The notes: generated by a model not told the origin, from the letters alone. A DNA stretch of 64,000 nt from Pseudomonas sp. KBW05 (GCF_003852405.1 NZ_QAJM01000013.1:45217-109216); one strand, 5' to 3'; positions 6,277 through 15,206 are shown, counted from the stretch's first letter. Made by a program: numbers and translations.

Positions 6277-6682
6277 TTGGTGGTGCAGCCGTTTCCCGAG
6301 CCTGGCGCGGATCAAAGTGTGGGAGCTGGCTTGCCTGCGATAGCGGGGGAGCAGCCAGCACGTGTATCGACTGACACACCGCCTTCGCGGGCAAGCCCGC
6401 TCCCACAGGGGATTGGTGGTGCAGCCATTTCTAAAGCCTGGCGCAGGTCAATGTGTGGGAGCTGGCTTGCCTGCGATAGCGGGGGAGCAGCCAGCACGTG
6501 TATCGACTGACACACCGCCTTCGCGGGCAAGCCCGCTCCCACAGGGGATTGGTGGTGCAGTCGTTTCCCGAGCCTGGCGCAGGTCAACGTGTGGGAGCTG
6601 GCTTGCCTGCGATAGCGGGGGAGCAGCCAGCACGTGTATCGACTGACACGCCGCCTTCGCGGGCAAGCCCGCTCCCACAGGG
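6275..6682. repeat. Tandem array of three 136-bp units, each a pair of inverted REPs
   Basis: Three copies start at 6275, 6411 and 6547, an exact 136-base period. Each has TGTGGGAGCTGGCTTGCCTG, a spacer with CAGCACGTGTATCGACTGAC, and the inverse GCGGGCAAGCCCGCTCCCACA. The copies differ at few positions, so the duplication is recent. The array fills the whole gap between the unknown toxin-operon gene and the histidine kinase and ends at the kinase stop codon. Confidence 0.92.
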
Positions 6683-8026
6683 TCAGAATTCCAGGCGGGC
6701 ACACAACCCACCCCGCTCCAAATTCCGCAACGCCAGCCGACTACCAATCTTGCCAACAATCATCTCCACAATCGCCAACCCCAACCCCGCGCCGTTGGCA
6801 TTCCCCCGGCTGTAAAACCGTTCGAACAATCGCCCCAATTCCGCTTCATCAATCCCAGGCCCCTGGTCCTCGACGCTCAGGCAGTCAGCACCAATCACCA
6901 CTTTCACTTCGCTACCAGCAGGCGAAAAATTCAGCGCATTGGTCACCAGATTCTGCAACGCAATCGCCAGCGCAACAGGCTCGGTCTCCACCCACACCTC
7001 TTCCTCTCCCTCCAGCACCAATTCCACGCCTTTTTCCATGGCCAGCGGCGCCAGTTCGGCCAGTTCTTCGCGTACCAACTCGGTCAGTTGCACACGACTG
7101 CGCACCGGGTTGTTCAGTTGTGGTTCGATGCGGGCCATGGTCAGCAGTTGGCTGCCGATGCGGGTGGCGCGGTCGACGCCGTTGACCAGAAACTCCAGGG
7201 CTTCACGGCGTTGCTCCGGGGTCTCGGCGCTTTGTGCGTTTTGTGCGTGGATGCGCAGGATCGCCAACGGCGTGCGCAGTTCGTGGGCAGCGTCGGCGAT
7301 GAAGCGGCGTTCGCGTTCCAAGAGGTCGTCCACTTGCACGAGCAGCCGGTTCAGCGCGGTTTGCATGGGTTCCAGGTCGCTGGGCAGTGGCGCCAAGTGC
7401 AGCGGTTGCAAGGTGTCGGTATTGCGCCCGCGAATCGACAGGGCCATGGCGCGCAGCGGTTTGAAGCCCCAACCGATGACCAGCCAGATCAACACCGCCA
7501 GCAGCGGCACGCCGATCAATGTGGGCCAGAGGGTGTGGCGCATGATGCGCTGGATCACGTCCTGGCGAATGTCATCGCGCTCGCCCACCCAAATCAATAG
7601 CCCTTGCTGCGGATCGGCGAGGAGGAACGCGCACCAGTCGTTGCCGTTGTCCATCAGGTCGTGGGCGCCGAGGGTCGCGGGCGGTGCGGCCAGCACCGGT
7701 GCTTCGGCGGAGCGCACCAGCAGTTGGCCGTCAGCGCGCCAGATCTGGAAGGTCAGACGGGTTTCATAGGGATGGGCCACGCCCTCTTCACCCACGCGGC
7801 TCATGGCCTGGTCAAAGGCCTCATGCAACCTGTTCCAGTCGGCTTCGCCAGGGTCGCGTTGGCGCAATACGCCTTGCAGCAGGCGCGCGCTTTGGGCGAG
7901 TTGGGCGTCGTAGACTTCTTCGATTTCGTGATGGCTGTCGCGCAGCACCAGCCAGCTGATCAGCGCGTCGCCGAGCAGGATCAGGACCAATACGGGGATG
8001 AGGATGCGCGCACGCACCGAGCTCAT
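6683..8026 (-). CDS. QseC-like sensor histidine kinase
   Basis: A 447-residue membrane sensor. TM1 is at about 8-28, with a periplasmic domain at 30-160 and TM2 at about 168-188. HisKA has His248 (IADAAHELRTPLAIL). The HATPase has NLVTNALNFSP, EDQGPGID and GAGLGLAIV. The layout is that of QseC/PmrB/TctE-type kinases. The stimulus is unknown, although a PepSY protein and a cytochrome b lie across the divergent promoter. The gene overlaps the response regulator by 4 bases, so the two are one operon. Its 3' end abuts the REP array. Confidence 0.85.
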   Translation of the reverse strand: MSSVRARILIPVLVLILLGDALISWLVLRDSHHEIEEVYDAQLAQSARLLQGVLRQRDPGEADWNRLHEAFDQAMSRVGEEGVAHPYETRLTFQIWRADGQLLVRSAEAPVLAAPPATLGAHDLMDNGNDWCAFLLADPQQGLLIWVGERDDIRQDVIQRIMRHTLWPTLIGVPLLAVLIWLVIGWGFKPLRAMALSIRGRNTDTLQPLHLAPLPSDLEPMQTALNRLLVQVDDLLERERRFIADAAHELRTPLAILRIHAQNAQSAETPEQRREALEFLVNGVDRATRIGSQLLTMARIEPQLNNPVRSRVQLTELVREELAELAPLAMEKGVELVLEGEEEVWVETEPVALAIALQNLVTNALNFSPAGSEVKVVIGADCLSVEDQGPGIDEAELGRLFERFYSRGNANGAGLGLAIVEMIVGKIGSRLALRNLERGGLCARLEF

Positions 8027-8685
8027 GGCGTGAGCACCAGCACATAACCAACACCGCGCACGGTGCGGATCAGCTCTGTGGATAACTTCTTGCGCAGGTT
8101 ATGGATCAGCACTTCCAGGGTATTGCTCTCGACCCGGTCCTGCCAGCCGTACAGCGCGCGGGACAGGCGCTCGCGGGTCACCACTTTGCCGGGGCGCACC
8201 ATCAGTTGGTGCAGCAATTGGTATTCCATCGGCGTGACGATGACCTCTTCATTCAGATAACCCACTTGCTGGGTGGCCGGGTCGAGGCGGATGCCGGCGT
8301 GTTCCAGCAGCGGTTGCGCACGGCCCTGGCTGCGGCGCAACAGGGCGCGCACGCGGGCCTTGAGTTCCTCGACGTCGAAGGGTTTGACCAAGTAGTCGTC
8401 GGCGCCGGCGTCCAGGCCGGCGATGCGTTCGGCGGTGCCGTCGCGGGCGGTGAGGATCAGCACCGGCAAGTCGTGCTGTTCGGCGCGCAGTTGCTGCAAC
8501 AGGTCGAGGCCGTCGAGGCGTGGCAGGCCGAGGTCGAGCAGGAGCAGATCGAACGATTCCGTGCGCAGCGCATGCAGGGCCGCCACGCCATCTTGCAGCC
8601 AGTCGAGGGTGTAGCCTTCGGCGCCCAAGGCCACGCGAATCCCCTGGCCGAGGGCGCGATCATCTTCGACAAGGAGTAGGCGCAT
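8023..8685 (-). CDS. QseB-like OmpR-family response regulator
   Basis: A 220-residue protein with a receiver (phosphorylated Asp51 in LLLLDLGLPRLDG, KPFD switch lysine motif) and a winged-helix DNA-binding domain (residues about 125-218, RLSRALYGWQDRVESNTLEV). It is the first gene of the operon with the kinase. Direct repeats CTAAGGTT at 11-base period, the geometry bound by this family, lie in the divergent intergenic region, so it probably regulates itself and the PepSY/cytochrome pair. Confidence 0.88.
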   Translation of the reverse strand: MRLLLVEDDRALGQGIRVALGAEGYTLDWLQDGVAALHALRTESFDLLLLDLGLPRLDGLDLLQQLRAEQHDLPVLILTARDGTAERIAGLDAGADDYLVKPFDVEELKARVRALLRRSQGRAQPLLEHAGIRLDPATQQVGYLNEEVIVTPMEYQLLHQLMVRPGKVVTRERLSRALYGWQDRVESNTLEVLIHNLRKKLSTELIRTVRGVGYVLVLTP

Positions 8686-8768
8686 TGCGAAATCTCTGTA
8701 GGAAACGGCGAAATCATGCCGGGTTTCAGCGGAGCGCCCCCGGCAAAGATGTTACGGCGCGTTGCCAA

Positions 8769-8787
8769 CTAAGGTTGCACTAAGGTT
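8769..8787. promoter_or_regulatory. Candidate response-regulator binding site (direct repeats)
   Basis: CTAAGGTT-GCA-CTAAGGTT, two identical octamers repeating every 11 bases, like PmrA/QseB boxes. It lies between the divergently transcribed response regulator (start 8685) and PepSY gene (start 8832). Confidence 0.65.
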
Positions 8788-8831
8788 GGTTTAGCACTGT
8801 GAAATCTCCCACATCTGCTGAGAGCTTTTCC

Positions 8832-9098
8832 ATGCGCAAAATTCTGCTGTTGTCCCTCGTCCTCGCCAGCCCCCTGGCCCTCGCCGGCCCGCAGTGCACC
8901 ACCGCCGAGCGCTCGCAATGGCAAGACGAAAAAGCCTTCCAGGACAAGCTCAAGGCCGAGGGCTACACGATCAGCAAGTTCAAGGTCACCGACGGCAACT
9001 GCTACGAGATCTACGGCTTCGACAAAGACAAGCGCAAGGTCGAGATCTACCACGACCCCGTCACCGGAAAGGCCATGAAGACTGAGATCAAAGGTTGA
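8832..9098 (+). CDS. Secreted PepSY-domain protein
   Basis: An 88-residue protein with a clear Sec signal peptide (MRKILLLSLVLASPLALAGP, cleavage near 19). The mature PepSY-like domain includes KLKAEGYTISKFKVTDGNCY and VEIYHDPVTGKAM. Such periplasmic proteins often lie beside PmrAB/QseBC-type systems and may modulate or report on the sensor. ATG 8832 gives the best signal peptide. The stop overlaps the start of the cytochrome b gene by one base (TGATG). Confidence 0.8.
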   Translation: MRKILLLSLVLASPLALAGPQCTTAERSQWQDEKAFQDKLKAEGYTISKFKVTDGNCYEIYGFDKDKRKVEIYHDPVTGKAMKTEIKG

Positions 9099-9643
9099 TG
9101 CCAGGCGAATCCCTGCGCCTGTGGGACCCGTTGGTGCGACTGTTTCATCTGTCGATCGCCGGGGTCTTCATCGCCAATTACTTTTTTAACGAAGCGGGCG
9201 ATGACTGGCATGTCTGGCTGGGCTACTACGCCATGGCCTGGCTGCTGGTACGGCTGGTGTGGGGGTTCGTCGGGCCGCGCAGCGCACGCTGGGCGGACTT
9301 TTGGCCTACGCCCAAACGGCTGAATGCCCACCTGCGTTCGTTGCTCAATCGCCGGCCGCAGCATCGGCTGGGCCATTCGCCGATTGGCGCGCTGGTGATG
9401 CTGTTGATGTTGTTCGCATTGCTCACCCTCGGCATCAGCGGCTTTTTGATGCAGGAAGTCGATGCCCTGTGGGGCGCCGACTGGCCGCAACAAATCCACG
9501 AGACCGCCGCGAATATGCTGCTGGGCCTGGTGTGTATCCATGTGCTGGCGGCGTTGTTTGAAAGTGTCCAGGTGCGCGACAACCTGCCGTTATCCATGCT
9601 CACCGGTCGCAGGAAGCGCCTGCCGGATGAACGTGGGCAGTAA
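9098..9643 (+). CDS. Cytochrome b561-type membrane protein
   Basis: A 181-residue protein of the cytochrome b/b6-like family with four membrane helices and paired histidines for heme b (RLFHLSIAG in helix 1, DDWHVWLGYYA in helix 2, QQIHETAANMLLG and VCIHVLAALF in the C-terminal helices). It probably passes electrons between the quinone pool and a periplasmic partner. It is coupled to the PepSY gene, and the pair is probably under the adjacent two-component system. Confidence 0.82.
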   Translation: MPGESLRLWDPLVRLFHLSIAGVFIANYFFNEAGDDWHVWLGYYAMAWLLVRLVWGFVGPRSARWADFWPTPKRLNAHLRSLLNRRPQHRLGHSPIGALVMLLMLFALLTLGISGFLMQEVDALWGADWPQQIHETAANMLLGLVCIHVLAALFESVQVRDNLPLSMLTGRRKRLPDERGQ

Positions 9644-9665
9644 TCCTTTTATCCACAGGTCTCCT

Positions 9666-10934
9666 ATGCGCTCCGCCTTATTGATATGCAGCGTGCTCGC
9701 GGTGTTTTTCGCCGCCTGGCAAAGCCATCCGCCCCATGTCCTGGCGCCGTTTGCCCAGGCCAGCCCGAACACTGCAAAAGTCGCAGCGGCCCCGCAATAC
9801 ACCAGCCGCTTTGTGTCGACACAGTTGACGGACTTTGTGCACTCCTCCTCCGTCACCGCCCTGCCCGGTGGCGACTTGATGGCGGTGTGGTTCGCCGGCT
9901 CCCGCGAAGGCGCCGCCGATGTGCAGGTGCGCACCGCGCGCTTCGATGCCCACAGTGGCGAATGGGGCGCCGAGCAGGTACTGGCCACGCGGGAAAGCAC
10001 CCGCGACGGCACCCAACGCTACATCCGCAAACTCGGCAACCCGGTGATCGCCCTCGCGCCGGATAAACGCCTGTGGATGTTTTATGTCTCGGTGTCGGTG
10101 GGTGGCTGGGCCGCCAGCGCAATCAACGTGATCGTCTCGGATGACCTCGGCGCCAGCTGGTCGGCGCCGAGGCAACTGGTGACGTCGCCGTTCTTCAATA
10201 TCAGCACCCTGGTGCGCGCCGCGCCGGTGTTCCACGCCGACGGCTCCATCGGTTTGCCGGTGTATCACGAGTTCATGGGCAAGTTTGCCGAGTACCTGTA
10301 CTTGAGCGCCGATGGAGCGGTGATCGACAAATTCCGCATCAGCCGCGGCAAGCATTCGCTGCAACCAACCATCGTGCCGCTGGACGGCCAGCGCGCCGTG
10401 GCGATGTTGCGTTACGCCGGCGATACCCACCACCGCGTGCTGGCCAGCCGCACCACCGACGCCGGGCAAACCTGGAGCGAGCCGTACCCGCTGGAACCGG
10501 CCAACCCCAACTCGTCATTGGCGGCGGTGGGCACGGTGGACGATGGCTTGCTGGTGGCGCTTAACGATCTGCAAGACGGTCGCTTCAAGCTCAGCCTCTA
10601 CGGCACCGACGCCCAGCTCAGCCAGTGGCGCACGGTGGTGCAACTGGACCAATCGCCGGACCCGCTGGGCGCGCCGTTCTCCCCCGAGGCCTACAAAGAG
10701 ATCATCGGCGAAGGCTTCCGCGCCTCCAGCGGCGCGAAACGTTTGCCCCTGGAACAACGTTTCCTGAGCAACCTGGATTACCGCGTGTGCAAACCCCGTG
10801 GCTGCGATTTCGAGTACGAGTACCCGTATTTCAGCCGCAGCCCGGACGGTACTTACCACCTGGTTTATTCGTGGAATAACACCTTTATCAAACATGTCAG
10901 CTTCAACGAAGCCTGGCTGGCGGAGCGTCTGTGA
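9666..10934 (+). CDS. Exported sialidase-like (BNR repeat) protein
   Basis: A 422-residue protein with an N-terminal signal or anchor (MRSALLICSVLAVFFAAW). It has a sialidase-fold beta-propeller with two visible Asp-boxes (VSDDLGASWS and TTDAGQTWSEP). The sequence VWFAGSREGAADVQVRTARF is typical of the BNR_2/sialidase family found in many bacteria that have no sialic acid. The true substrate is therefore uncertain, and an envelope or exopolysaccharide glycan is plausible. It is coupled (TGATG) to the next membrane protein gene. Confidence 0.75.
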   Translation: MRSALLICSVLAVFFAAWQSHPPHVLAPFAQASPNTAKVAAAPQYTSRFVSTQLTDFVHSSSVTALPGGDLMAVWFAGSREGAADVQVRTARFDAHSGEWGAEQVLATRESTRDGTQRYIRKLGNPVIALAPDKRLWMFYVSVSVGGWAASAINVIVSDDLGASWSAPRQLVTSPFFNISTLVRAAPVFHADGSIGLPVYHEFMGKFAEYLYLSADGAVIDKFRISRGKHSLQPTIVPLDGQRAVAMLRYAGDTHHRVLASRTTDAGQTWSEPYPLEPANPNSSLAAVGTVDDGLLVALNDLQDGRFKLSLYGTDAQLSQWRTVVQLDQSPDPLGAPFSPEAYKEIIGEGFRASSGAKRLPLEQRFLSNLDYRVCKPRGCDFEYEYPYFSRSPDGTYHLVYSWNNTFIKHVSFNEAWLAERL

Positions 10935-11545
10935 TGGTTTCCCTGTGGCAGGCCCATTTGAGTTTTGTGTTGCTGGGGTTTGTGGCGCTGTGCGCGCTGC
11001 GCGTCACCCAGCCGTGGCGGCCGTGGTTGTTGCCGGTGTTGGTGGCGTTGAGTTTTATCCCGGTCAATGAACTGCCGTTGGCGGCGTATGTGCGCAGTTT
11101 TACCGATGATTTGGCGATCAGCACGCTGGTGTTGCTGGCGTGGGTTGCCTTGAGCCGATTGGGGTTGGTGCAGCCGATTGCTCGCGCGCACCGGGTGCAG
11201 ATGTTGCTGCTGTTCTGTGTGCTGGGCGTGGTGCTGTACCCGGCGACGATGGGGCTGACGTATGTCGATCCGTACCGGTGGGGGTTCAATCCGCGGCCGA
11301 TGATTGTGATGGTGGCGGTGGCGGCGCTGGGGATGTTGGCCCTGCGCAATGCGCTGGCGGTTTGGATGTTGGTGGTGGGGACGCTGGCATTTGCGCTGCG
11401 GCTGAAGGCGTCGGAGAACTATTGGGATTATCTGGTGGACCCGCTCTTGGCGACCTACTGCGTAATCGCTGGGCTAATGCAATTCAAACTGTGGGAGCGG
11501 GCTTGCTCGCGAATGCGGGGTGTCAGTCGGTACATGTTTGGCTGA
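10934..11545 (+). CDS. Multi-pass membrane protein with a REP-encoded C-terminus
   Basis: A 203-residue hydrophobic protein with about six membrane helices and no family that I recognise. It sits between a sialidase-like gene and an LTA-synthase-like sulfatase gene, which suggests an accessory role in envelope glycan or lipid modification. The last 19 residues (KLWERACSRMRGVSRYMFG) are read from a REP element starting near 11490, so the original stop has probably been lost or overwritten. Start is ATG 10934 overlapping the upstream stop. Confidence 0.7.
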   Translation: MVSLWQAHLSFVLLGFVALCALRVTQPWRPWLLPVLVALSFIPVNELPLAAYVRSFTDDLAISTLVLLAWVALSRLGLVQPIARAHRVQMLLLFCVLGVVLYPATMGLTYVDPYRWGFNPRPMIVMVAVAALGMLALRNALAVWMLVVGTLAFALRLKASENYWDYLVDPLLATYCVIAGLMQFKLWERACSRMRGVSRYMFG

Positions 11546-11594
11546 CCCACTGCATTCGCGAGCAAGCCCGCTCCCACACAAGCCCGCTCCCACA
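11490..11594. repeat. Inverted REP pair
   Basis: GTGGGAGCGGGCTTGCTCGC, a spacer, then GCGAGCAAGCCCGCTCCCAC, plus a partial extra copy (AAGCCCGCTCCCACA). It overlaps the 3' end of the upstream membrane protein gene. Confidence 0.9.
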
Positions 11595-11629
11595 TTTGAT
11601 TTGCGGTGTTTTTTAGAATGAGGAAGATG

Positions 11630-13651
11630 ATGACTGCGTTGCAATCACGCCGCCTGCGCTACGGCGTGGGCGCGATCGGCCTGGTGTTTATGTTGCTGGC
11701 GGCGTTGCGCCTGGTGTTTGTGCTGGCCTTTTCCGGCCTGCCGTTAAACACCCCACACCTGTTGGAAACCCTCGGCATCGGCCTGCGTTTCGACCTGCGC
11801 CTGGCGCTGTTACTGCTGCTGCCCCTGGCCGTGCTGGCCTGGCTGCCGCGCTGGAACCTCATCACCCTGCCCGCCCTGCGCTGGCTGGCGCGGGGTTATC
11901 TGGTGGTGGCCTTGGCCGTGGTCGGCCTGGTCTACATCATCGACTTCGGCCACTACGCCTACCTCGGTGTACGCATCAACGCGACCGTGTTGCGTTACCT
12001 GCAAGACGCGCAGATTTCCCAACAGATGGTGTGGGAAACCTACCCGGTGCTGTGGATAACGGCCTGCTGGCTGACAGCCGTGGCGCTGTGGGTGTGGGCA
12101 CTGGTCTGCCTGGAACGCCTGACTCTGGATCGGCCGGCCCGCCCCATGCGCAAATGGGCGCTGGTGCCTATCTGTGTGATCGGTGTTGTCGCTGTGCTGC
12201 TGGCCCTGCTCGGCCGCGTCGCCAACCTCAACCTGGAAAACCCGGTACCCCTGCGCTGGAGCGATGCGTTCTTTTCCGGCAACAGCCAATTAGCCGCCGT
12301 GGGCCTGAACCCGGTGCTGTTTTTGTACGACACCGTCAAGGTCGGCCAATCGCAATTCGATGAACACAAGGTGCGCGAACACTACCCGCAAATCGCCCAC
12401 TACCTGGGGGTTGAGCAGCCGGATGCGCAGTCACTGAACTTCATCCGCAAACAAGGCCTGCAGCCCTACCGACTGGCCGGCGAGCGTCCACCCAATGTGA
12501 TTTTCGTGATGCTTGAATCCCTCGGCACCAGTGCCGTCGGCGCCTACGGCAACCCGCTGAACCCCACGCCGAACCTGGACAAACTGGCCACGCAAAGCTG
12601 GTTCTTCAAACACTTCTACGTGCCCGTCACCGGCACCGCCAAGACCGTGTGGGCCAGTATCAGCGGCGTGCCGGACGTGACCCGCCAGGAGACCGCCACG
12701 CGCAACCCGCTGATCACCCGGCAACACACGCTGATCAACGCGTTCGCGGGTTACCAGAAGTTCTACATGATCGGCGGCAATGCCGGCTGGGCGAATATCA
12801 ACGCGCTGATCCGCCAGAGCATCGACGGTGTGCAGCTCTATGAAGAAAGCCACTGGCGCTCGCCACGGGTGGACGTGTGGGGCATTTCCGACCTGGACCT
12901 GTTCAAGGAAGGCGACCAGTTGCTGCGCGCCGTACCCGCGGACCAGCCGTTCTTCGCCTACCTGCAAACCTCCGGCAACCATCGGCCGTTCACCATCCCC
13001 AAGCACAATGATGGGTTCCAGGTCGCCGAGGTGACCCTGGAACAAGTCCAGGCCGCCGGTTCACGCAGCGTCGAGCAGTACAACGCGGTGCGCCTGCTGG
13101 ACTACAACATCGGCCGCCTGATGGAAATCGCCAAGGCCGGCGGTTGGTACGACAACAGCATCTTTGTGTTCTTCGGCGACCACAACACGCGCATCAGCCA
13201 GATCCCGCACATGGCGCCGGCCTTCGAACAGCTGGGTTTGGAGAGCAACAATGTGCCGCTATTGATCCACGCCCCTGGCCTGGCGCCACGGGTGATCGAA
13301 GAAGCCGTCGGCCTCGCCGATCTGCTTCCCACCGTGGCAGGCATGGCGGGCATGCCGTTTCGCAATGGCGCACTGGGCCGCGACATCCAGCAGCCCGCGC
13401 CCGAAGGCGAACGCGTGGTGCCGCTGGTCCTGCGCGAAGGCACCTTCCCCATCATCGGCGGCGTGACCCAGCACTTCCTGTTGCAGATGCAGCACGACGG
13501 CAGCTCGCCGACCCTGCATGACCTGGCCTCGCCAACCCCGCGCGAAGACGTGGCTGCGCAGTATCCCCAAGAGTTTCAGCGTTTGCAGGGGCTGACCCGG
13601 GGGCTGCATGAAAGTGCGCGCTTGATGTTGTTCAGGAATGTGCGCGAGTGA
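11630..13651 (+). CDS. LTA synthase family sulfatase/phosphotransferase
   Basis: A 673-residue inner-membrane protein. Five N-terminal membrane helices (to about residue 205) are followed by a periplasmic sulfatase-fold domain (from about 285, NVIFVMLESLGTSAVGAYG). The likely nucleophile is Thr339 in GTAKTVWASISG, and metal ligands appear in FFGDHNTRI and SGNHRPF. The family moves phosphoglycerol or phosphoethanolamine groups onto envelope polymers, for example membrane-derived glucans. ATG 11630 is chosen because GAGG lies 6 bases upstream. Substrate is not determinable here. Confidence 0.8.
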   Translation: MTALQSRRLRYGVGAIGLVFMLLAALRLVFVLAFSGLPLNTPHLLETLGIGLRFDLRLALLLLLPLAVLAWLPRWNLITLPALRWLARGYLVVALAVVGLVYIIDFGHYAYLGVRINATVLRYLQDAQISQQMVWETYPVLWITACWLTAVALWVWALVCLERLTLDRPARPMRKWALVPICVIGVVAVLLALLGRVANLNLENPVPLRWSDAFFSGNSQLAAVGLNPVLFLYDTVKVGQSQFDEHKVREHYPQIAHYLGVEQPDAQSLNFIRKQGLQPYRLAGERPPNVIFVMLESLGTSAVGAYGNPLNPTPNLDKLATQSWFFKHFYVPVTGTAKTVWASISGVPDVTRQETATRNPLITRQHTLINAFAGYQKFYMIGGNAGWANINALIRQSIDGVQLYEESHWRSPRVDVWGISDLDLFKEGDQLLRAVPADQPFFAYLQTSGNHRPFTIPKHNDGFQVAEVTLEQVQAAGSRSVEQYNAVRLLDYNIGRLMEIAKAGGWYDNSIFVFFGDHNTRISQIPHMAPAFEQLGLESNNVPLLIHAPGLAPRVIEEAVGLADLLPTVAGMAGMPFRNGALGRDIQQPAPEGERVVPLVLREGTFPIIGGVTQHFLLQMQHDGSSPTLHDLASPTPREDVAAQYPQEFQRLQGLTRGLHESARLMLFRNVRE

Positions 13652-14026
13652 TTACTTGGGCTGGAAGGTTTCGAGGTACGCCAGGATGTTGTCGATCTTT
13701 TCCTGGTCGCTGATGCCCCAGAAGATCATCCGTGTGCCGCTCACCACCTTCTTCGGGGCTTCTATATAGGCGGCGAGCTTGTCGCGGGTCCAGACCACGC
13801 CGGAATTTTTCATCGCGTCGGAGTATTGATAGTCGGTGGTGGTGCCGGCAGGTCGGCCGATGATGCCGTTCAGTTCCGGGCCAAACCCGCCCCGCGCGCC
13901 TTCGCCGACGCTGTGGCAGCCGCCGCAGGTCTTGGTGAAGAGTTTGCCGCCAGCCTCGGCGTCGCCGGCCGCAAAGGCGGGGCCGGCACTGAGGATCAGG
14001 GCGAGGGTGATCAAGGTGTACTTCAT
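13652..14026 (-). CDS. Small periplasmic class I cytochrome c
   Basis: A 124-residue protein: signal peptide (MKYTLITLALILSAGPAFA), one heme-binding site CGGCH, and a distal Met in RMIFWGISD. It resembles the cytochrome c2/c550 family and would shuttle electrons in the periplasm. The start at 14026 is set by the signal peptide. It is convergent with the sulfatase gene, whose stop it meets with no gap. Confidence 0.85.
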   Translation of the reverse strand: MKYTLITLALILSAGPAFAAGDAEAGGKLFTKTCGGCHSVGEGARGGFGPELNGIIGRPAGTTTDYQYSDAMKNSGVVWTRDKLAAYIEAPKKVVSGTRMIFWGISDQEKIDNILAYLETFQPK

Positions 14027-14069
14027 GCAGGGTTCCCCATCAGGTATCGCGGGCAATTATGCCTGTTTG

Positions 14070-14675
14070 TCAGGAACGCATGCCCATCCAGATCACGGCT
14101 TCGGTCCACGCTGTGACCACTGGCGTCAGCCCACGGAACCAAGGGTCACCCACATCAATCTGGGCCGCCGAGTGGTCGTGGTGGTGTTGTTCTTCTTCGA
14201 CAATCGAGGCAATCGCCGCCAAGGCCTGTGGGTCGATGTCGCGCAGTGTGTGCAGTTGATGGGCCAGGTGGCGCAGCACCACGCTTTCCACGGCAACGGT
14301 GGTGGCGACGATGGCCTTGCGCCCGCACACCCCGGTGATTAATCCCAGCACCAATCCGCCAAGGCCACACAGCCAGTAACTGCGGCAGCGCCGGTAGCCA
14401 CGACGTTGCAACTCGGCCCTGAACACCTCGCGGTGGCGCCGTTCGTGGCTGAGGAATTCCTGGAGTTCGGCCACCATGCCGGGGACAAACAGCCGGGCCA
14501 TGAACAACTGGCCGCTGTAGATGCAGATCGCGCCATGTTCGCCGGCATGGTCGACTTTGATCATGCGGTTGCCGATATCCGGGTCGGTCACGGTGGGCTG
14601 CCTTGTGCGGGGGCTTGAGGTGGGCGGAGTATCCAGCAAGCACATCCTTATGACCACCCATCGCCTCAAACACAT
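14070..14675 (-). CDS. Coq7-like diiron (demethoxyubiquinone hydroxylase family) protein
   Basis: About 190-201 residues. Diiron ligands of the Coq7/ferritin-like fold are visible: DHAGEHGAICIYSGQ, LSHERRHREVF, VAVESVVLRHLAHQL and IVEEEQHHHDH. Coq7 hydroxylates demethoxyubiquinone in ubiquinone synthesis. The sequence is shorter and more divergent than a typical Pseudomonas Coq7, so a related role is possible. The start is uncertain between 14675 and 14645; neither has a strong ribosome site. Confidence 0.7.
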   Translation of the reverse strand: MCLRRWVVIRMCLLDTPPTSSPRTRQPTVTDPDIGNRMIKVDHAGEHGAICIYSGQLFMARLFVPGMVAELQEFLSHERRHREVFRAELQRRGYRRCRSYWLCGLGGLVLGLITGVCGRKAIVATTVAVESVVLRHLAHQLHTLRDIDPQALAAIASIVEEEQHHHDHSAAQIDVGDPWFRGLTPVVTAWTEAVIWMGMRS

Positions 14676-14740
14676 CCAATCGAACCTATGCAGGCGTGTT
14701 CTACTCCACCCCTATGAACCCTGATGGTGGAGTAAGGATC

Positions 14741-15121
14741 ATGGCTCAGCCATCGATTTTAGTGCTGGAAGACGACGAGATCATTCGGTCGTTAATGGTG
14801 GATGTGCTGGAGGAATTCGGGGCGCTGGTAACGTCGTTTCCTTCGGCGGATGAAGGGATGATTTACCTGGAACGCGGCGATGAGCCAGTGGACCTGATTG
14901 TCAGTGATATTCAGATGCCGGGTTTGCTCAACGGCTACGACTTGAGCCGGGTGGTGGCGCATCGCTGGCCGGGGGTGCCGGTGTTGCTGACGTCCGGCAA
15001 CACCAAGTTGGCGGCGCAACTGGGCGGTTCCGTGCGATTCCTGCCCAAGCCGTGGAGCGCCGAGCATTTGCTGGAACAGGTGCAAACGGCGCTGACTGCG
15101 CAGGGGCCGTCCATGCACTGA
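14741..15121 (+). CDS. Single-domain response regulator (CheY-like)
   Basis: A 126-residue receiver with no output domain. Acidic pocket residues are at 10-12 (LEDDE), the phosphorylated Asp is Asp56 (VSDIQMPG), Thr/Ser is in LLTSGN, and Lys is in FLPKPWS. ATG 14741 has AAGG 4 bases upstream. It lies just before bphO-bphP, so it may be the phosphoacceptor of the BphP kinase, which has no receiver of its own. That pairing is inferred only from position. Confidence 0.85.
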   Translation: MAQPSILVLEDDEIIRSLMVDVLEEFGALVTSFPSADEGMIYLERGDEPVDLIVSDIQMPGLLNGYDLSRVVAHRWPGVPVLLTSGNTKLAAQLGGSVRFLPKPWSAEHLLEQVQTALTAQGPSMH

Positions 15122-15206
15122 TAGCTTCACGACATCACTTAAACCGAACTTCGCAACACGCTCTACGGTCATTAATGAGGCATGGAGCGACTTTTCTGAT
15201 CCGCTG

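Noticed and set aside
6275-6682. Possible CRISPR array
   Set aside because: The 136-bp period is far too long, the spacers are repeated as well, and each unit is an inverted REP pair; no cas genes.
6277-6815. Several 77-183-codon frames over the REP array
   Set aside because: They translate the same repeat over and over (VGAGLPA-type and WERACPR-type peptides); repeat artefacts.
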